The position numbers and the translations under genes were made by a program. Below are positions 33,572 to 45,537 of a DNA stretch of 64,000 bases, one piece after another. This DNA comes from Coix lacryma-jobi var. lacryma-jobi (Eukaryota; Streptophyta; Magnoliopsida; Poales; Poaceae), in NCBI GenBank assembly GCA_009763385.1, contig CM019824.1, forward strand, positions 147,009,705-147,073,704, in the 5' to 3' direction. How positions within the stretch are numbered: the stretch's first letter is position 1; the number at the start of each line of letters is the position of its first letter. Below the pieces are notes generated by a model. That model saw only the letters and a program-made list of their open reading frames with translations. It ran no database searches and was not told the DNA's origin.

Positions 33572-36500
33572 CTAATCTTCGTCGGTGTGATACTCCTCCC
33601 CGAGGTCTCCCACGGTGGGCTCAGCCTCGACACCGGAGCTAGAGGAAGGAGGGACCTCGACACCGCTGCTGGTGTCAGGAGGCAGCACGTCCTCCTCGAA
33701 GATCTTCGCCAGCGACGTCCCCGGCCTCTCCATCTTCTCCAAGATTGCGTCGACACGGCGGTTGTTCCACTCCTCGTCCTTCCCCTCGATCTCGATGAAG
33801 CCATTGGCGACAACGTGGACCGGGAAGCGGAACTCGGAGCGGACGACCGCGAGCGTCTGCTTGACGCCATGGTGGAGAGCTTGCCGGACGCGGTCCCGCG
33901 CGGCTACGTCGAGGTAGCACAAGGCGTCGACCAAGGCGTCGCCTCGGGCCACCGCGCCTTCTGCCGCAGCCACCGGAGGAGCACCCCACATGGAGCTGAG
34001 CCGGTCGAGGGAAGTGCGAGCCCGCTCCGCCACCATCGTCTCGTCTTAGAGTTGGTCCAAGAGAACCTGGTTCGTCCCGCGGAGCTCCTCGACCGTCTTC
34101 TCGACCCCTGTGCAACGAACGAGGAAGAGTGAGACTGCGGCGTAACAAAAAACCTCGAGGCCCAAGCAAGGACAAGGTGTAAGCCTTACCATCGCAGTGT
34201 TCCCCCAGTGCGGCGAGGTCGCTGGTAAGGCCCGCAGCGCGCTGCTCGAGCCTGCGCTTCTCGGCCAGCATGAGGAGCTTCTCGGACCTAAGCTCCTCGA
34301 CCAGCTTGCCCGTATTCGCGAGGGCTAGATCCTTTCGGATCACCTCCTGCCGCGCCGCCACCCTTGCAGCTCGGGCGTCTTCAGCCTCTTTTTCCGCCAC
34401 CTCCGCTGCGGATCGAGCGGTGGCGCCTCCGCATCGAGCTTCCTCGGCTTCCTTTTTCATGGCCTCCGCTGCGGCTCGGGCGGCGGCGGCTTCGCCTTGG
34501 GCGACAGCGACATCTTTCCTCGCCGCCTCCACTTCGGCCCGGGCAGAGGCGGCCTCCCTGCGGGCGTCGGCGGCGGCCTCCTCCTTGGCTTGAGCGGCCT
34601 CGCCTCGAGCCGCCCGGACTTCCGCCTCTGCCTCGTTAAGCCGGCTCGCCATTTGGACGTTCCGGCCCAGCTCAACGCGGAGATCCTGAAGCTCCGCCTC
34701 AGCCCTCGCGAGGGCGGCCGACACCTGTGCGGACCGGCCCGCCTCCTCAGAGCAGGACCGCTCCGCCTCCGCCATGAGCTCGGCCACCTCCCGGAAGATG
34801 GCCCGCACCTCGCGCGGGGCCCCCCGCTGGGCCGGCTGCTCGACGAGGACCATGGCAAGGGACGGGCTCAGCGCGTCGGGAAACGGCCATACTGGTCGGA
34901 CGAGCTCGATGTCGGGCAAATCCTCCTCCGCCTCGAGCTGCCCCGGCTGCGGCCCGCCGCCCAACGGCACGGGCCCCGGCTCCCTCTGTCCCTCCGCTGG
35001 CACCTCCTTTTGCTCCGCCGCCTCCCGAGGCGGCGTCACAGCCTCGCGTGGGGGCGAAGACTCGAGCGGCGGCGGGTCGATCGAAAGAAGGCTCGACCCT
35101 GGGCCCTCTTCCCTGGCCGGGTCCACCTCCATCATTGAGCCCGCGGCGAGGAGCGGCCCCTGCTCCAACTCGTTCAGGAGGTCCTCCACCGTCGGCTCCT
35201 TCTCCGCCGGTGCCTCTCCCCCCTTTCCCTCCTCCGCAGCCCGGCTCGTGTCGGACGGGGCCTCGAGGGGTGCAATCTCCTCAGCCCCAGACACCGGCGG
35301 GGCCGTGCTCGCCCCAGGCGCTACCCCCAGAACTGCCGTCGTGGTGGGGGGAAGGGTGGCGCTCCCAGCTGGCGCCATCGCGGGAGGAGGAGGAGGGGGA
35401 GGAGGCAGCGCCTCAGCGGACGTGGTGGTGGTGGGCTCGATGCCGTAAGCTGCGGCCCCTACAATATGAAACGACGGTGATATCAGAACTGGGAAGGATG
35501 CCTCGACCCCTGCGGTCGATGGCGACGGCCTCACCAAAATTCGCGACGATCATCTGGCTTCCTCGAGCCATGGCAGCTCGAGCCTTCTCCAGCCAAGCGG
35601 CTTCTCTAGCGGAGGAAGGTGCCATACCTCGAGGTGCTTGTGCCTCGGCGGAGCTCGATGTCTTGGCCCGCTTGGACGCAGCGAGGTCCACCTCCTGGTA
35701 GGAGCGCTACCCCCTGAGAAACCAGAGATAGCGGGCGTCACCAAAAAGTAAAGAGGTAAAGCCTCACTACCGACGAGATCCAAGAAAATTACTCACCCAA
35801 AACGGCGGCTGGGCTTCTTCCCGGAATCACCGGACCCACTCGGGGGCTTTGGGCCCACCCCACGGCTCGAGCCCTGCGCCTGGGCCGTCTCCGCAGGGCC
35901 AGGATGGGGGGAGGGCTCCCGATGCCTTCCGTGGCTTGACCTCGAGGGAGAGCCCTCCTTCCGCCCCACATCGCGGGAGGGCGACCGTATCTCCCTCGTG
36001 TAGTCGTCGTGGCGCCTGTCCCGGCGCGGGCTCCGGGACCTGCTCCGACGCTCGCGCTGGCGGTCGTGCCCTTTCGCGTCCGTTTCTGTGTCCTAGCGGC
36101 GGTGCGGCGATGGACTCCGGGGACGCTGCCGCCCCTGGTCGCGAGACGCCCGGGGGCTCCCTCCCCGACGCTCGTGATGGTGCGGGCTCGACGCCTTCTC
36201 CTGACGCCCGCTCCTCCGCGGGCTTGACCCCGATCTCGATGGCTCGCGGCGGTCGGACCCGGAGCCCCTCCCAATGTGGTAACTGCCCCTCGAAGCTCGA
36301 CCCTTCTCGAGGCCTTGCGCTTGGGCTGACGTAAGGGCGGCCTTCGTTGGTGCTGTAGTGGAGGCGCTCCGGGTTCGTGGCTTCCTCACGACAGGGGGCG
36401 CGTCCGGTCGGGAGCTCGACGTGCCCTGGGCCTCCGACGAGGCGAAGCTTGGCGTGGCCTTCTGCTGCTTCGTCCCGCGTGATCCCTTCGCCGGAGGGAC

Positions 36501-37897
36501 CTCTAGTATACTCTCCTGCACAGAGGAGCGGTCAGCCCCGACGTCGAAGACCCCTGCGCGTCCCAGGCGCGCATCCATCCCCTCGTCGTCGCTCTCATCA
36601 TCATCATCATCGACCTCCGAGCTCGAGGAGCTGAGCTCGGGGGACTCGTCCCCAGGCTGCCGATTGCGGCGAGCCTTCGCCAGCCTCTGCTCCCGAGCCA
36701 AGTGACGCAAGTTTTTGTTTTTCTCTTTCTTCTTTTTGGCGTCCTTGCTCTCCTTATCTTTCTGAGCAGAGAGGCGCCTCACCTGGGTATCTGCGGCATC
36801 CTCCCTCACCGGGGGCCTCGACGCACGACAAGTAAACGAACCCTGCAAAAAAGGGGAAGCGTGACGAGACAAACCACAAGAAGAATGTACCAGGTTCGGA
36901 GAAAGAGAAAGCGGGAGGAGGCTCGAGACAGCTTCGCTCGAGGGAGGCTTACCAGGTCGAGACACCCCTCGTTGGGAGCCATGGCGACCAGGTTGCTGTA
37001 CTCGGGGACGAACGACCCTTGGATCGTGATCGACACCCGCGAGACGCCCTCGTTCCGAGGCAACCTCCCCTCGGCCATCCTCGACCGATTCAGTGCCTCG
37101 AGCTGGGCCTTCGACCCCATCTCGTGCAAGAGAAGGGGGCGGTCCGCCAGCGGAAGAACCCTTCGCTGATGAAACGCCCAGATGACCGCTTGAACGGTCA
37201 ACCCCTCCTCGTCCACCAGCTTCTTCATCATCTCCATCAGTGGAACCAGGTGGCGTTGCCTGTCCGCCGCGACCCCCCAGGTCCACTTCTCCGGTCGCTG
37301 CGTGAGGACCCTGCCGGTGTACTGCGGAAGGAGACCACCTTCATTCCGCAGATAGAACCAGTGGTCGTCCCACCCGGCCTGGTTGGAGGAAAGCTTGTAG
37401 CGGAGGTATTCGCGGGGGACATTGGCCGACGAGGTCCCAGTCCTCGCAGTGATGGTGAGGGAACCCATGCGCATGAGCCGCCTCCCGCTGGGCTTCAAGG
37501 CCTTGATGAAGAGCTCGCCCCGGAAGAGATGGACGAACATCTCCCAGTGCGGCTCCATTTTCAGGTACCCCTCGCACACCGTGGCGAAGATGGCGGCGTG
37601 CGAAATTGAGTTGGGGGAGAAGTGTTGCAGCTCCACCTCGTAGTGCTGAGTCAGCGCCCGCATGAAGCGGCTCGGCGGAACACCGAGCCCCATGCGGTGG
37701 TAGCGCGTGAAGCTCACCACGTACCCCTCCGGTGGGTGCGGCTCCTGGTGATCCGCCGATGGGATAACCCACCACGCGGGCCCCTCCTCCGGGTTGGGAT
37801 GGAGAAGCCCCTGGGCCACCAGTGACTCCATCTCGTGCTGCGTCGCCTTCGTCGGGCTCCAGTCTTCGGCCGGCAGCACTTGTGTCTGGGCAGTCAT
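33572..37897 (-). pseudogene. Five-exon antisense accessory gene of Gypsy A, three premature stops
   Basis: Exons 37897-36953, 36842-35797, 35713-35535, 35458-34190 and 34107-33572, with consensus donors (GTAAGC, GTGAGT, GTGAGG, GTAAGG) and AG acceptors. Total coding length 3,975 nt equals 1,325 codons exactly and the phase is kept across every junction. Exon 1 is a gypsy-type 'Transposase_28' domain (RMGLGVPPSRFMRALTQHY, HFSPNSISHAAIFATVCEGY). Exon 2 is Lys-rich, then Ser/Asp-rich, then Arg/Ser-rich. Exon 4 starts Pro-rich and becomes a long Ala/Glu coiled coil. Exon 5 is a conserved-looking C-terminus (DALCYLDVAARDRVRQAL). Premature stops: TAG 36093, TAG 35707, TAA 34046, each explainable by one C-to-T change in a Gln codon. 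Function unknown. Confidence 0.8.
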
Positions 37898-39060
37898 GAC
37901 AATGGAAGCGCGAACCCGAGCAGTGGACAGATGGCCGAAAGATTTCCAATCGACTAGCTCGAGGGAGAGGGCGCGTGAAGGCTACGGCGGCGGTGAAAGC
38001 AAAGGCAAAGTAAAAGGTTCCTTTTCCCCTCTTTCGATATTTATAAGGGAAAACCCCAACAGGCGAGGCGTCCCACGGCGACGAAAAAGGTAACCGCATA
38101 GCATTTAATGCGCCCACCTAACTACGTCTCGAGCCGGATGCAGGGAACACGCGACAGCTCTTCATTCGCACCACTACCGGGGCCCTCCGCGGCCGCCGCT
38201 CCAACTTCACGTCCGCTACCCTAGCGCCACGATCTCCACTCCCTGACGGTTTCGGCCTAAAAAGGCGCGTCCAACGGGCAGAAGGATTCCAAGCGACGGA
38301 GACCTCTTCATGAAGGTAAAAACAGGCCCCGGCCCTAAGCCTCGAAGCAGCGAAGGCTGGCCCTCGAAGAGGGTTCGACAGCCGGCTTCGAGCACCCGAG
38401 TCAGGGACACCAAGGGGCGCCACTCGCAGCATCGCTCGAAAGCCAAGCCCTCGAGGCCCCTCACGTGTATCCAAGGCAGGGAGCACGACATGCAGTGAGA
38501 TCCCCTCGGAGGGAGGCATCGAGCCACCGGGTCCTATCGAATGGGCCCGGCACTCCTGCAGACTGAGCACCCATGCTTTATGAGATCGCCTCCGGGCTAC
38601 AGTCGACCCCTATCGAACGGGGCACGAGGTCTCACTTGGATTCCCCGTTACCAGCTCACTGGGAACCTCGATACTCGCCCGCTCGTGGTAGTACGAGGCA
38701 TCCCCCCTCGCATCCGATCGAAAGGACTCGGCGGGATGACAAGCCAGGGCAACCGACATGCCGGACAGCTCGAAGAGCCGGCCGGTCGGTTCAGCCTGGC
38801 ACCCCTCGACGAAAGAGGGTTAAACAACTCGGGGGCTCGACACTCCCGAACCTAAAAACGTAATTAACGCTCACGCTTGCACACGTGACAAAGCCCACGA
38901 GGGAGCCCTAACCACTCCCCCGTGGCCTCGGGGGCTACACCCGCGGGTGTCGCTCGCACGACACCCACGGAATCAAAGCAAACAAACCCTCGAGAACCGG
39001 CTAGCTAAACCTCGAGACCTCAGTCGGGAGCCCTTGCTCGAGTGCAAGCACTCGAACAAG
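37898..39060 (-). promoter_or_regulatory. Promoter and leader region of the Gypsy A antisense gene
   Basis: TATAAATA on the minus strand at 38038-38045, 141 bp before the ATG at 37897, followed by an A/G-rich leader. The remaining about 1 kb up to the polypurine tract holds no gene, only CTCGAG-rich non-coding sequence. Confidence 0.6.
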
Positions 39061-39074
39061 GGCTCGGGGGCTAC
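39061..39074 (+). other. Polypurine tract of Gypsy A
   Basis: GGCTCGGGGGCTAC directly before the 3' LTR. Confidence 0.8.
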
Positions 39075-40305
39075 TGTCGGGGGAACGCCAAAGGGGTACC
39101 CCCGATCAACGCAGAACACCCGGGTTGAAACCTAGAACACCGGTTAATAGTGAGCTCGGCTGGACTTAACCACCCGAGTACCAACCTGTCAAAGCCCACA
39201 ACACCGGCCCACCACGGGGAAGCCTAGGCCCGCCAAATGCCTCACAAACCACCTCGTGGTAGCCTGCCACTCGAGCCCTGGCTCAAGGGGTTCGAGCCCG
39301 CCACCGCCATACACCACCCCTCGAGACCCGGCACGGGGCCCTCGAGCCTTGCTGGCCCGACTGCCTACCCCTCGAGGGCACCTCACGCCCCTCGAGCAGC
39401 GCCAGACATCGGATGCCGGCCCTTTACCGCACATTTAATGCGCTCACCTACCCCCGTCACATCCTCTACAGCCAAACGTGTACCACAGTGAACTAGGGCA
39501 GAGTCAAGTCCCGTTTTCACCATAAGCATGGGTGAAAAGGCACCAGTACAGCACTGTTCGACCATACCCTGCACTGTGGCGCGTCCCGGTCACATCTCGA
39601 GACCCGGATTCCCGCTGTACGACCGGGTTCCCCGGGACTCGCCCATACCTGCGGAGCTCTAGCCTCTCGCAGGCGCCACCTCGAGGTCGGTTCTACGCCC
39701 CTCGAGCCCTAATTGTTGTCATATGATTGGAGGACATGTACCCCTAAGACCCGGCGAAGCTACGCGCGAATCGTACGAGCCGGGATGGGAGCTGTACGGC
39801 CTCCACGTCGCCACGCCTCCACGTCCACGCCTGGGATGGAGGCCACGCTTCAAGGACGCCTCAACAGCAATCCCCCACATCGGCTCCAGTGCCTTCGACA
39901 AGACAGGGTTCCTACCCTTCTCCGTATTGGGCACCGTACGCCCCGACACCTGTAATACCCTTGTGTAATCCTGGCCTCCTCTTGCTCTATAAAAGGGGAC
40001 GCCAGGGCCCTTCACGCGGGGAAAACGAGACACGAGTCTACGGTCACAGACACATTAGAACACACATACGCCCATACACCCTCACACGCAAGTCCGGACC
40101 CCGGTCCGCGCTCGCCAAGCTTGTATTCGCCCCTGTACAAGCACTTAAGTGCAAGTAATACAAGAACCTCCTCCCCCGCTGGACGTAGGGCCTTCTTTGC
40201 CCGAACCAGGATAAATCCTTGTGTCATCTTGCATCACCATCCAGGAAGAGAGCACGCGATCGTATTACTAGTTGGTGTCATACCCCCGGGTTCGAAACAC
40301 CGACA
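39075..40305 (+). repeat. 3' LTR of Gypsy A
   Basis: 1,231 bp, TGTCGGGGG to ACACCGACA, TATA box 39988-39995. It is followed by AAAGG and then the continuation of the interrupted copia A RNase H frame. Confidence 0.95.
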
Positions 40306-40703
40306 AAAGGTCTTTGGTGTCATGGAGTTCTAAGAAACAAAATAGTGTTGCTCTATCAACTACTGAAGCTGAGTATGTGGCGACCGGCGCATGTTGTGCC
40401 CAACTACTTTGGATGAAGCAGACACTCAAAGATTTTGGATGTGAGGAAACCAAAATTCCACGTTTGTGTGACAATGAGAGTGCAATCAAACTAGCAAACA
40501 ATCCCGTAAACCATTCTCGCACAAAACACATAGACATCCGACATCACTTTTTGAGAGACCACGAAGCCAAAGGAGATATCGCTTTACGCCATGTGAACAC
40601 CGAAAATCAACTAGCCGATATCTTCACAAAGCCTCTAGATGAGACAAGATTTTGTGCTTTGAGGAGTGAACTAAATATCATTGATTCTCGTAACATGGTT
40701 TGA
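40306..40703 (+). pseudogene. Copia A pol, 3' part: RNase H
   Basis: After the duplicated target bases the frame reads SLVSWSSKKQNSVALSTTEA and continues through LCDNESAIKLANNPVNHSRTK and HVNTENQLADIFTKPLDE to a TGA at about 40703. It completes the RNase H domain broken at 25193 (CQFFGR before, SLVSWSS after). This shows directly that Gypsy A sits inside copia A. Confidence 0.95.
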
Positions 40704-40962
40704 CAACTTGCACATATTTGTTTTCGCCTAGAGACATAGATAAATGTTTTTGACAAAATTTGTGTGTGATTTCAAAATCTATTTTGCATGCTTCACTTGT
40801 GTCCATAGTTATGTACCGCTTGTATGAAATCTGGACATGGATGAAGTGTGTGTAGTGTACCACACAAAGTTCACCTAGGAAGCTCTTTGTCTATTTTGGA
40901 AGTGTATAGCAAGTAGTACCGACATATATGTCGGTAATACCGACTGTCGGTAGTACCAACCC
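40704..40962 (+). other. Copia A non-coding region after pol
   Basis: AT-rich, no ORF. It ends with three GGTA(G/A)TACCGAC-type palindromes (40914-40960) like those of the A LTR, next to the insertion site of the hAT-like element (TTTTAGTA, 40963-40970). Confidence 0.6.
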
Positions 40963-41424
40963 TTTTAGTATAGATTTCCAGACGACCCATGGGCCGGTGG
41001 CACGGCACGCAGCACGACCTTTTGGCACGGCCCGTGGGCCACACGGCACAGCAGGCACCGTGCCCGTGCCGGCACGGCCCGAAGGCCAGTGCAGTGCATG
41101 GGCCGCCGACCTGGCCCATGACACGGCACGGGCACGGCACGGCCGCGTATTTGGCCCAGCCCATGTCCCCGGCTCCCCCTCGGCCATATATATGTCGTGG
41201 CGACCGCAACCCCTCCCAACCCTAACCCTAATTCATTCCTCCCCCGCAGCCGCAGCTCTCTCTCAGTCTCTCTCGCTCTCACTCTCTCTCAGTCCCTCCC
41301 CGTCTCCCCGAAGCCGCCGTCGTTCGCCTTGAGCTCGTCGGCCCTGCACCGGTGACCACGACACCTCGCCGACCACTCCTTCTGCCTTCTCCCTCTCCTA
41401 CCTCCTTTTCGGCGGTTCGGCCTC

Positions 41425-41456
41425 CCTCCTCCTCCTCCTCCTCCTCCTCCTCCTCC
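41425..41456 (+). repeat. (CTC)n microsatellite in the hAT-like element
   Basis: About ten CTC triplets in a pyrimidine-rich leader-like segment. Confidence 0.9.
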
Positions 41457-42084
41457 GGTGTACCATCTGAGTCGTTGAGTTGTCTATTCTTCCGCCGCCA
41501 CTGCGCCGCCACTCGAAACCCTAACCCTAGCATGTTCTTATTCTTCATCTTCTCTGCATCTTCTTGTGTTCTAATAATCTTCTTCTTCTTGTCTTCATGT
41601 TCTTCATAGGTTGGTCCCGGATGCTTTGTCCTCCTCCTCTGGAGGCGCGATGGCAAGGCCATCCGGCTTGAAGCGCCCCTGCCCACCGTCAAGGGACGGT
41701 GCTGGATCTGCGGCTAGGGGCCGGAACCGGCCTCCCCACCTTGACTTGTGTTCTCTTGTTCTTTGCATTTTTGTGTTGTAAATCATGTTTCATCATGTGA
41801 TTTGAAGTTTAGAACTTAGAACTTTGGAATTTTCTGTTGAAAATGAGCTTTTTGGCTTTGATGGGCCGTGGGTCGGCACGACACGGTGAAAATGGCCGTG
41901 GCACATGGGCGGCACGGCACGGGTAAACGGCCCATGTGCCGTGTAATGGGCCAAAGGCCTGGCCCATGGCACGGGGTAGCACAGCACGGCCGATACGGCG
42001 GCACGCCGCAGCACGGCGCAGTGTCATGTCGGCACGACACGGCCGTGCCGCGTGACGTTCTGTGCCAGCACGGTGGCCATATAT

Positions 42085-44020
42085 TGAAGGACCGAGAGTA
42101 CTACCAGAAAGCGACCAGAGGGGGGTGAATGGGAGCTTCAAAAATTCCCTTTTGAAAACTTGTCGCCACTGTCCCGAGAAACACCCCAAGAGCAAACCTA
42201 GAGCTCGTATGTGTCCACGACCCTAGAGATAGGGTGGATGCTTCCAAGAAGCACAGCAAGACACTATACGACTCTAGAAACCCAACGCAAAAGCCGGAAA
42301 TCAAAACCGACAACGAACGAACGAACCGCGGACGAAACTGCGCAGACTCAGCAGCATCGGACGCTGGCAGCGTCCGATGACCCAGCACCGGACGCGTCTG
42401 ATGCAAAACTGACCTGTCTGAACCCTTACTGGACACCCATCGGACGCTGTGAATAGTGAACTCTCAGCGTCCGATGGTCACACTCCGGCGCGTCCGATGC
42501 ACAACGGAGCGTCCGGTGGTAGCGTCCGATGCTCCTTTGAAAATGCAAGAATCTGACACGTGGCAACGGTGCGTCCGATGCCAAATGAGTCAGCGTCTGA
42601 TGCTATGAACTCGAGCGTCCGATGCCCCCGATTCAGTGCTGTTCTTCCGCGAATTCAACCCGATCTCCTCCGAATCAAAAGCACTAGGGCTTAGACTTAG
42701 TATGAGGAGTTCTAAGGAGGTTAGTGAGCTATCCCAAAAGAATCATGGCTCGAACCTAACTCCAAATCGGTGAATTGCAAGAATTCGGGGCAAGGGAGCA
42801 AAACTTGATCCAAAGCGAAAAATCAACCGATCTACTAGCTCGTGAGGTTAGAGAAGATTTCCTTCGGTGGAAAGAAGTGCCTCACGATCTAGAACAACTC
42901 TATTCAAACGGATTTGCAAAAGATGCACCGAGCAAAGAGATAGATCGACGGGAAAAACGTGGAGAAAAACAATCCGCGAAGAACACAAACAAAACGCGAA
43001 TCACAACCACGAATTTGCAACCATGTGGCTACCACATGCTACAATAGTGAGATTACAGTCTCACTTCCTCAAAATCTCCAGTACACAGAGGTATGGTTCT
43101 CTGCGGATCTCAGCTAGCTACAACAGAGGATTGGGAGAGCAGGAAACCCTAGAAGCAAAGAGCAAAATGACTGAGATAAAATGGGAGGAGGGTGTCTCCC
43201 TCTACTTATCCTAATTCTATTTCCTACTCTACCCCTCTCTAATTACAGAGCGAGCCAGCTAAACCCTAGGGTTATTCTGGACCAACTCGTGGTAGGTGGT
43301 GATCCGACGGCCACGCCCGCACAACTGGTAGCGTTGCCTCGACGTAACCTCACCGATTGCCACCACATGCCGCCACCACTCCGCTCGTCCTTTTCTCGGA
43401 CTTCGCCCCCGGTTTTGAGGCCCAAACCGGGAAACCGGCCTCACGACCAACCCCCGGTTTTGAGGCCCAAACCGGGAAACCAGCCGCCCATCGCCTGAGT
43501 TTTGTGGTCCAAACTCAGAAACCCGCAGCGCCCAGGTTTTGAGGCCCAAACCTGGAAACCGTCCTCAGCCCGAGTTTTGTGGCCCAAACTCGGAAACCAT
43601 CAGCGCCCAGGTTTTGAGGCCCAACCCTGGAAACCATCCACTCAATGGTTTTTCTCTGGCTCTACCACCAAACCGAAGCCGTAGAGGGGATGCACCGCCC
43701 ATGCACCCCGTCCACCGACACGTGTCCCTAGGTCCTCGACCCACACAACACCGTGCCCGCAAGTCTTCACTCGTCACTGTCTTAGGCTGTCAGCCACCAC
43801 AGCTGATCCTCGGGCCACCGGTCCCTCAGTCCAAGCCTCACGTCCGCCCTTCGCCACTCTCGATCCATCGGCACGGCACGTCTCTACTTGACCTTCACCT
43901 TGCGTTTGATCACTGTATCCGTGCTTTACACCTGCACAACACAAGCCAAAGAACATGCGCATTATCCAAGTTGACAATCACTCATCACTCAGAGACTCGG
44001 CATACACCCATATATCCGCA
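42085..44020 (-). repeat. 3' LTR of copia B
   Basis: 1,936 bp; in sense direction TGCGGATATA at 44020 to GGTCCTTCA at 42085. It contains a hairpin array at 43408-43630 and a GCGTCCGATG word array at about 42350-42620. Confidence 0.93.
43408..43630. repeat. Hairpin array in the copia B 3' LTR
   Basis: Six units with the same stems as in LTR C (CCCGGTTT twice, CTGAGTTT, CCAGGTTT, CCGAGTTT, CCAGGTTT and their complements). Only scattered mismatches occur, e.g. TGGTCC in the third loop and CCAACCCTGG in the last arm. Confidence 0.85.
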
Positions 44021-45537
44021 ATCTACCCCTTGATGAGTGCATTGTCAACTACCAACACAAATCATAATGAAACAGAAGAAGAAGGAAGAAGGAGAGAGAA
44101 CTCGACCAAATGACCCAAAAGCATATCAAAGTCGAAGAAGGTCAAGTGGAAAGAGCAAAACAACTTGGTTCCCAAAGACATGGGCAACGACTCGACGCAA
44201 CCAAGCAAAGCAAAGCTAGCCCTCAAGAAGAGGTAGAACAGGCTCAACACCGCTAGCGAGAAAGCTCGATACCAACTGAAGAGAGCTAGATATCAGCTGA
44301 AGAGCATCAAAAGCAAAGGTGCTAGTCCCTCAAGAAAGAGGCAAAGGCTCAACACAACTAGCTACCAAAAATGCCCCGAACCAACTGAAGACGCTCAAAA
44401 ACTTAGCATCAAGCAAAACGAGCAGACTCCCCCTTAGTTGAACACTTGGAGGACATATGATTTGCAATTTCTCCCCCTTAGTTGAAAATGCATCATCAAA
44501 CAAGGAAAAATGCATAAACAAACTTGTGTCTCCCCCTTGACAGAATAGCTCCCCCTTCCAAATGCATATGAGTTAAAAATGCAAGTTAGCAGCTTCAGGA
44601 AATATAGTCGATAGAATATGAAGATGCTCGACAGAGTGCTGATCTGATGACTCATAATATGCACAGAATGCTAGCAAAGGCGCAAACTGATCACCAAATG
44701 CGAAATGAGAGCAAGTGAGCAGTTTTCACCAAAAAGTATTCACCATCAAAATAGCACCAAACATGTATAGACAGGAAGTCAAACAAGTGCTAAACATGTA
44801 TACAAGGTGAACTACCCCTAGCACAGTTCAACCATCATGCTATAGAATGAAACATAGACTTGTGTATCCAAATTTTAGATCGGAGTTGCAGCGGTTAAAG
44901 TACACAAGTTCAAATTTCAGCATGTGATTGTGAGAGGTTGAAATCTTGTCATTGCCTAACTTTTCAACTGTGTGAAGCCTATGCAGAAGTAATCAGAAGC
45001 TTAAAGCAACAGTTTCGGTCATACACTACACAACTCAAGTTTAACTCAAAGTGCAATGAGAAACAGTCTCGAAACTGTGATGTGCTGACAAGCAAACCCA
45101 TCTCTATCTTTTTAGTTCACTTAACTTGGTTCAAATTTTATCTCAAAATATGAACATACCAAGCAAGTGAATGACTCAGAACTAGAGACATAGCAACCTA
45201 GCATATATGAAAAGCACAAGTGAATTCTACACATCCTACACATGCTAGTTGCATATTCTCAATGGTGAAAGGTTTCAAGTTTTATATTCATTAAGCAGGT
45301 TCACCATTCAAAAATAGCTCAGCTCACAACATGTATTAGTGATCAGAAAGAGCATAAGCTACAAGCATCATCATAAAGCATCGGAGCAAATACTATAGAG
45401 CATAGCCACATTTCTAAGGATTATATACATGAAGCTCTGAATGTAAATATGCAAGATGAAATGCAAAGATGCATGAAGAAACCAATTGAAAAACACAAAG
45501 TCAGTTTATAATACAAGAGTCAAAAGGTTTCCCCCAT
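44021..45537 (-). other. Copia B 3' non-coding region with repeated polypurine tracts
   Basis: No gene. On the minus strand AAGGGGGAG occurs at least four times (about 44425-44560), and CAAGGGGTAGAT directly precedes the LTR at 44021-44032. Multiple polypurine tracts are a described feature of SIRE-type copia elements. The rest (44570-45530) is AT-rich non-coding sequence. Confidence 0.65.

Larger units (their letters stand above)
25194..40305 (+). mobile_element. Ty3/gypsy Tat-lineage element 'Gypsy A', full length, inserted in copia A RNase H
   Basis: 15,112 bp with 1.23 kb LTRs (TGTCGGGGG...ACACCGACA) and flanks GAAGG (25189-25193) and AAAGG (40306-40310), a 5-bp duplication with one mutation. 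Order: LTR, primer-binding site, gag, protease, reverse transcriptase, RNase H, a second archaeal-type RNase H, integrase, a five-exon antisense gene, polypurine tract, LTR. The dual RNase H and the antisense 3' gene are Tat-lineage traits (established for Grande, RIRE2-type and Retand elements). The LTRs differ at roughly 28 positions by hand count. The sense genes carry stops and frameshifts. Confidence 0.93.

Noticed and set aside
34270..35701. Plus-strand Ala/Ser/Arg-rich open frames over the antisense gene
   Set aside because: Complement of the Ala/Glu coiled-coil exon; low-complexity shadow.
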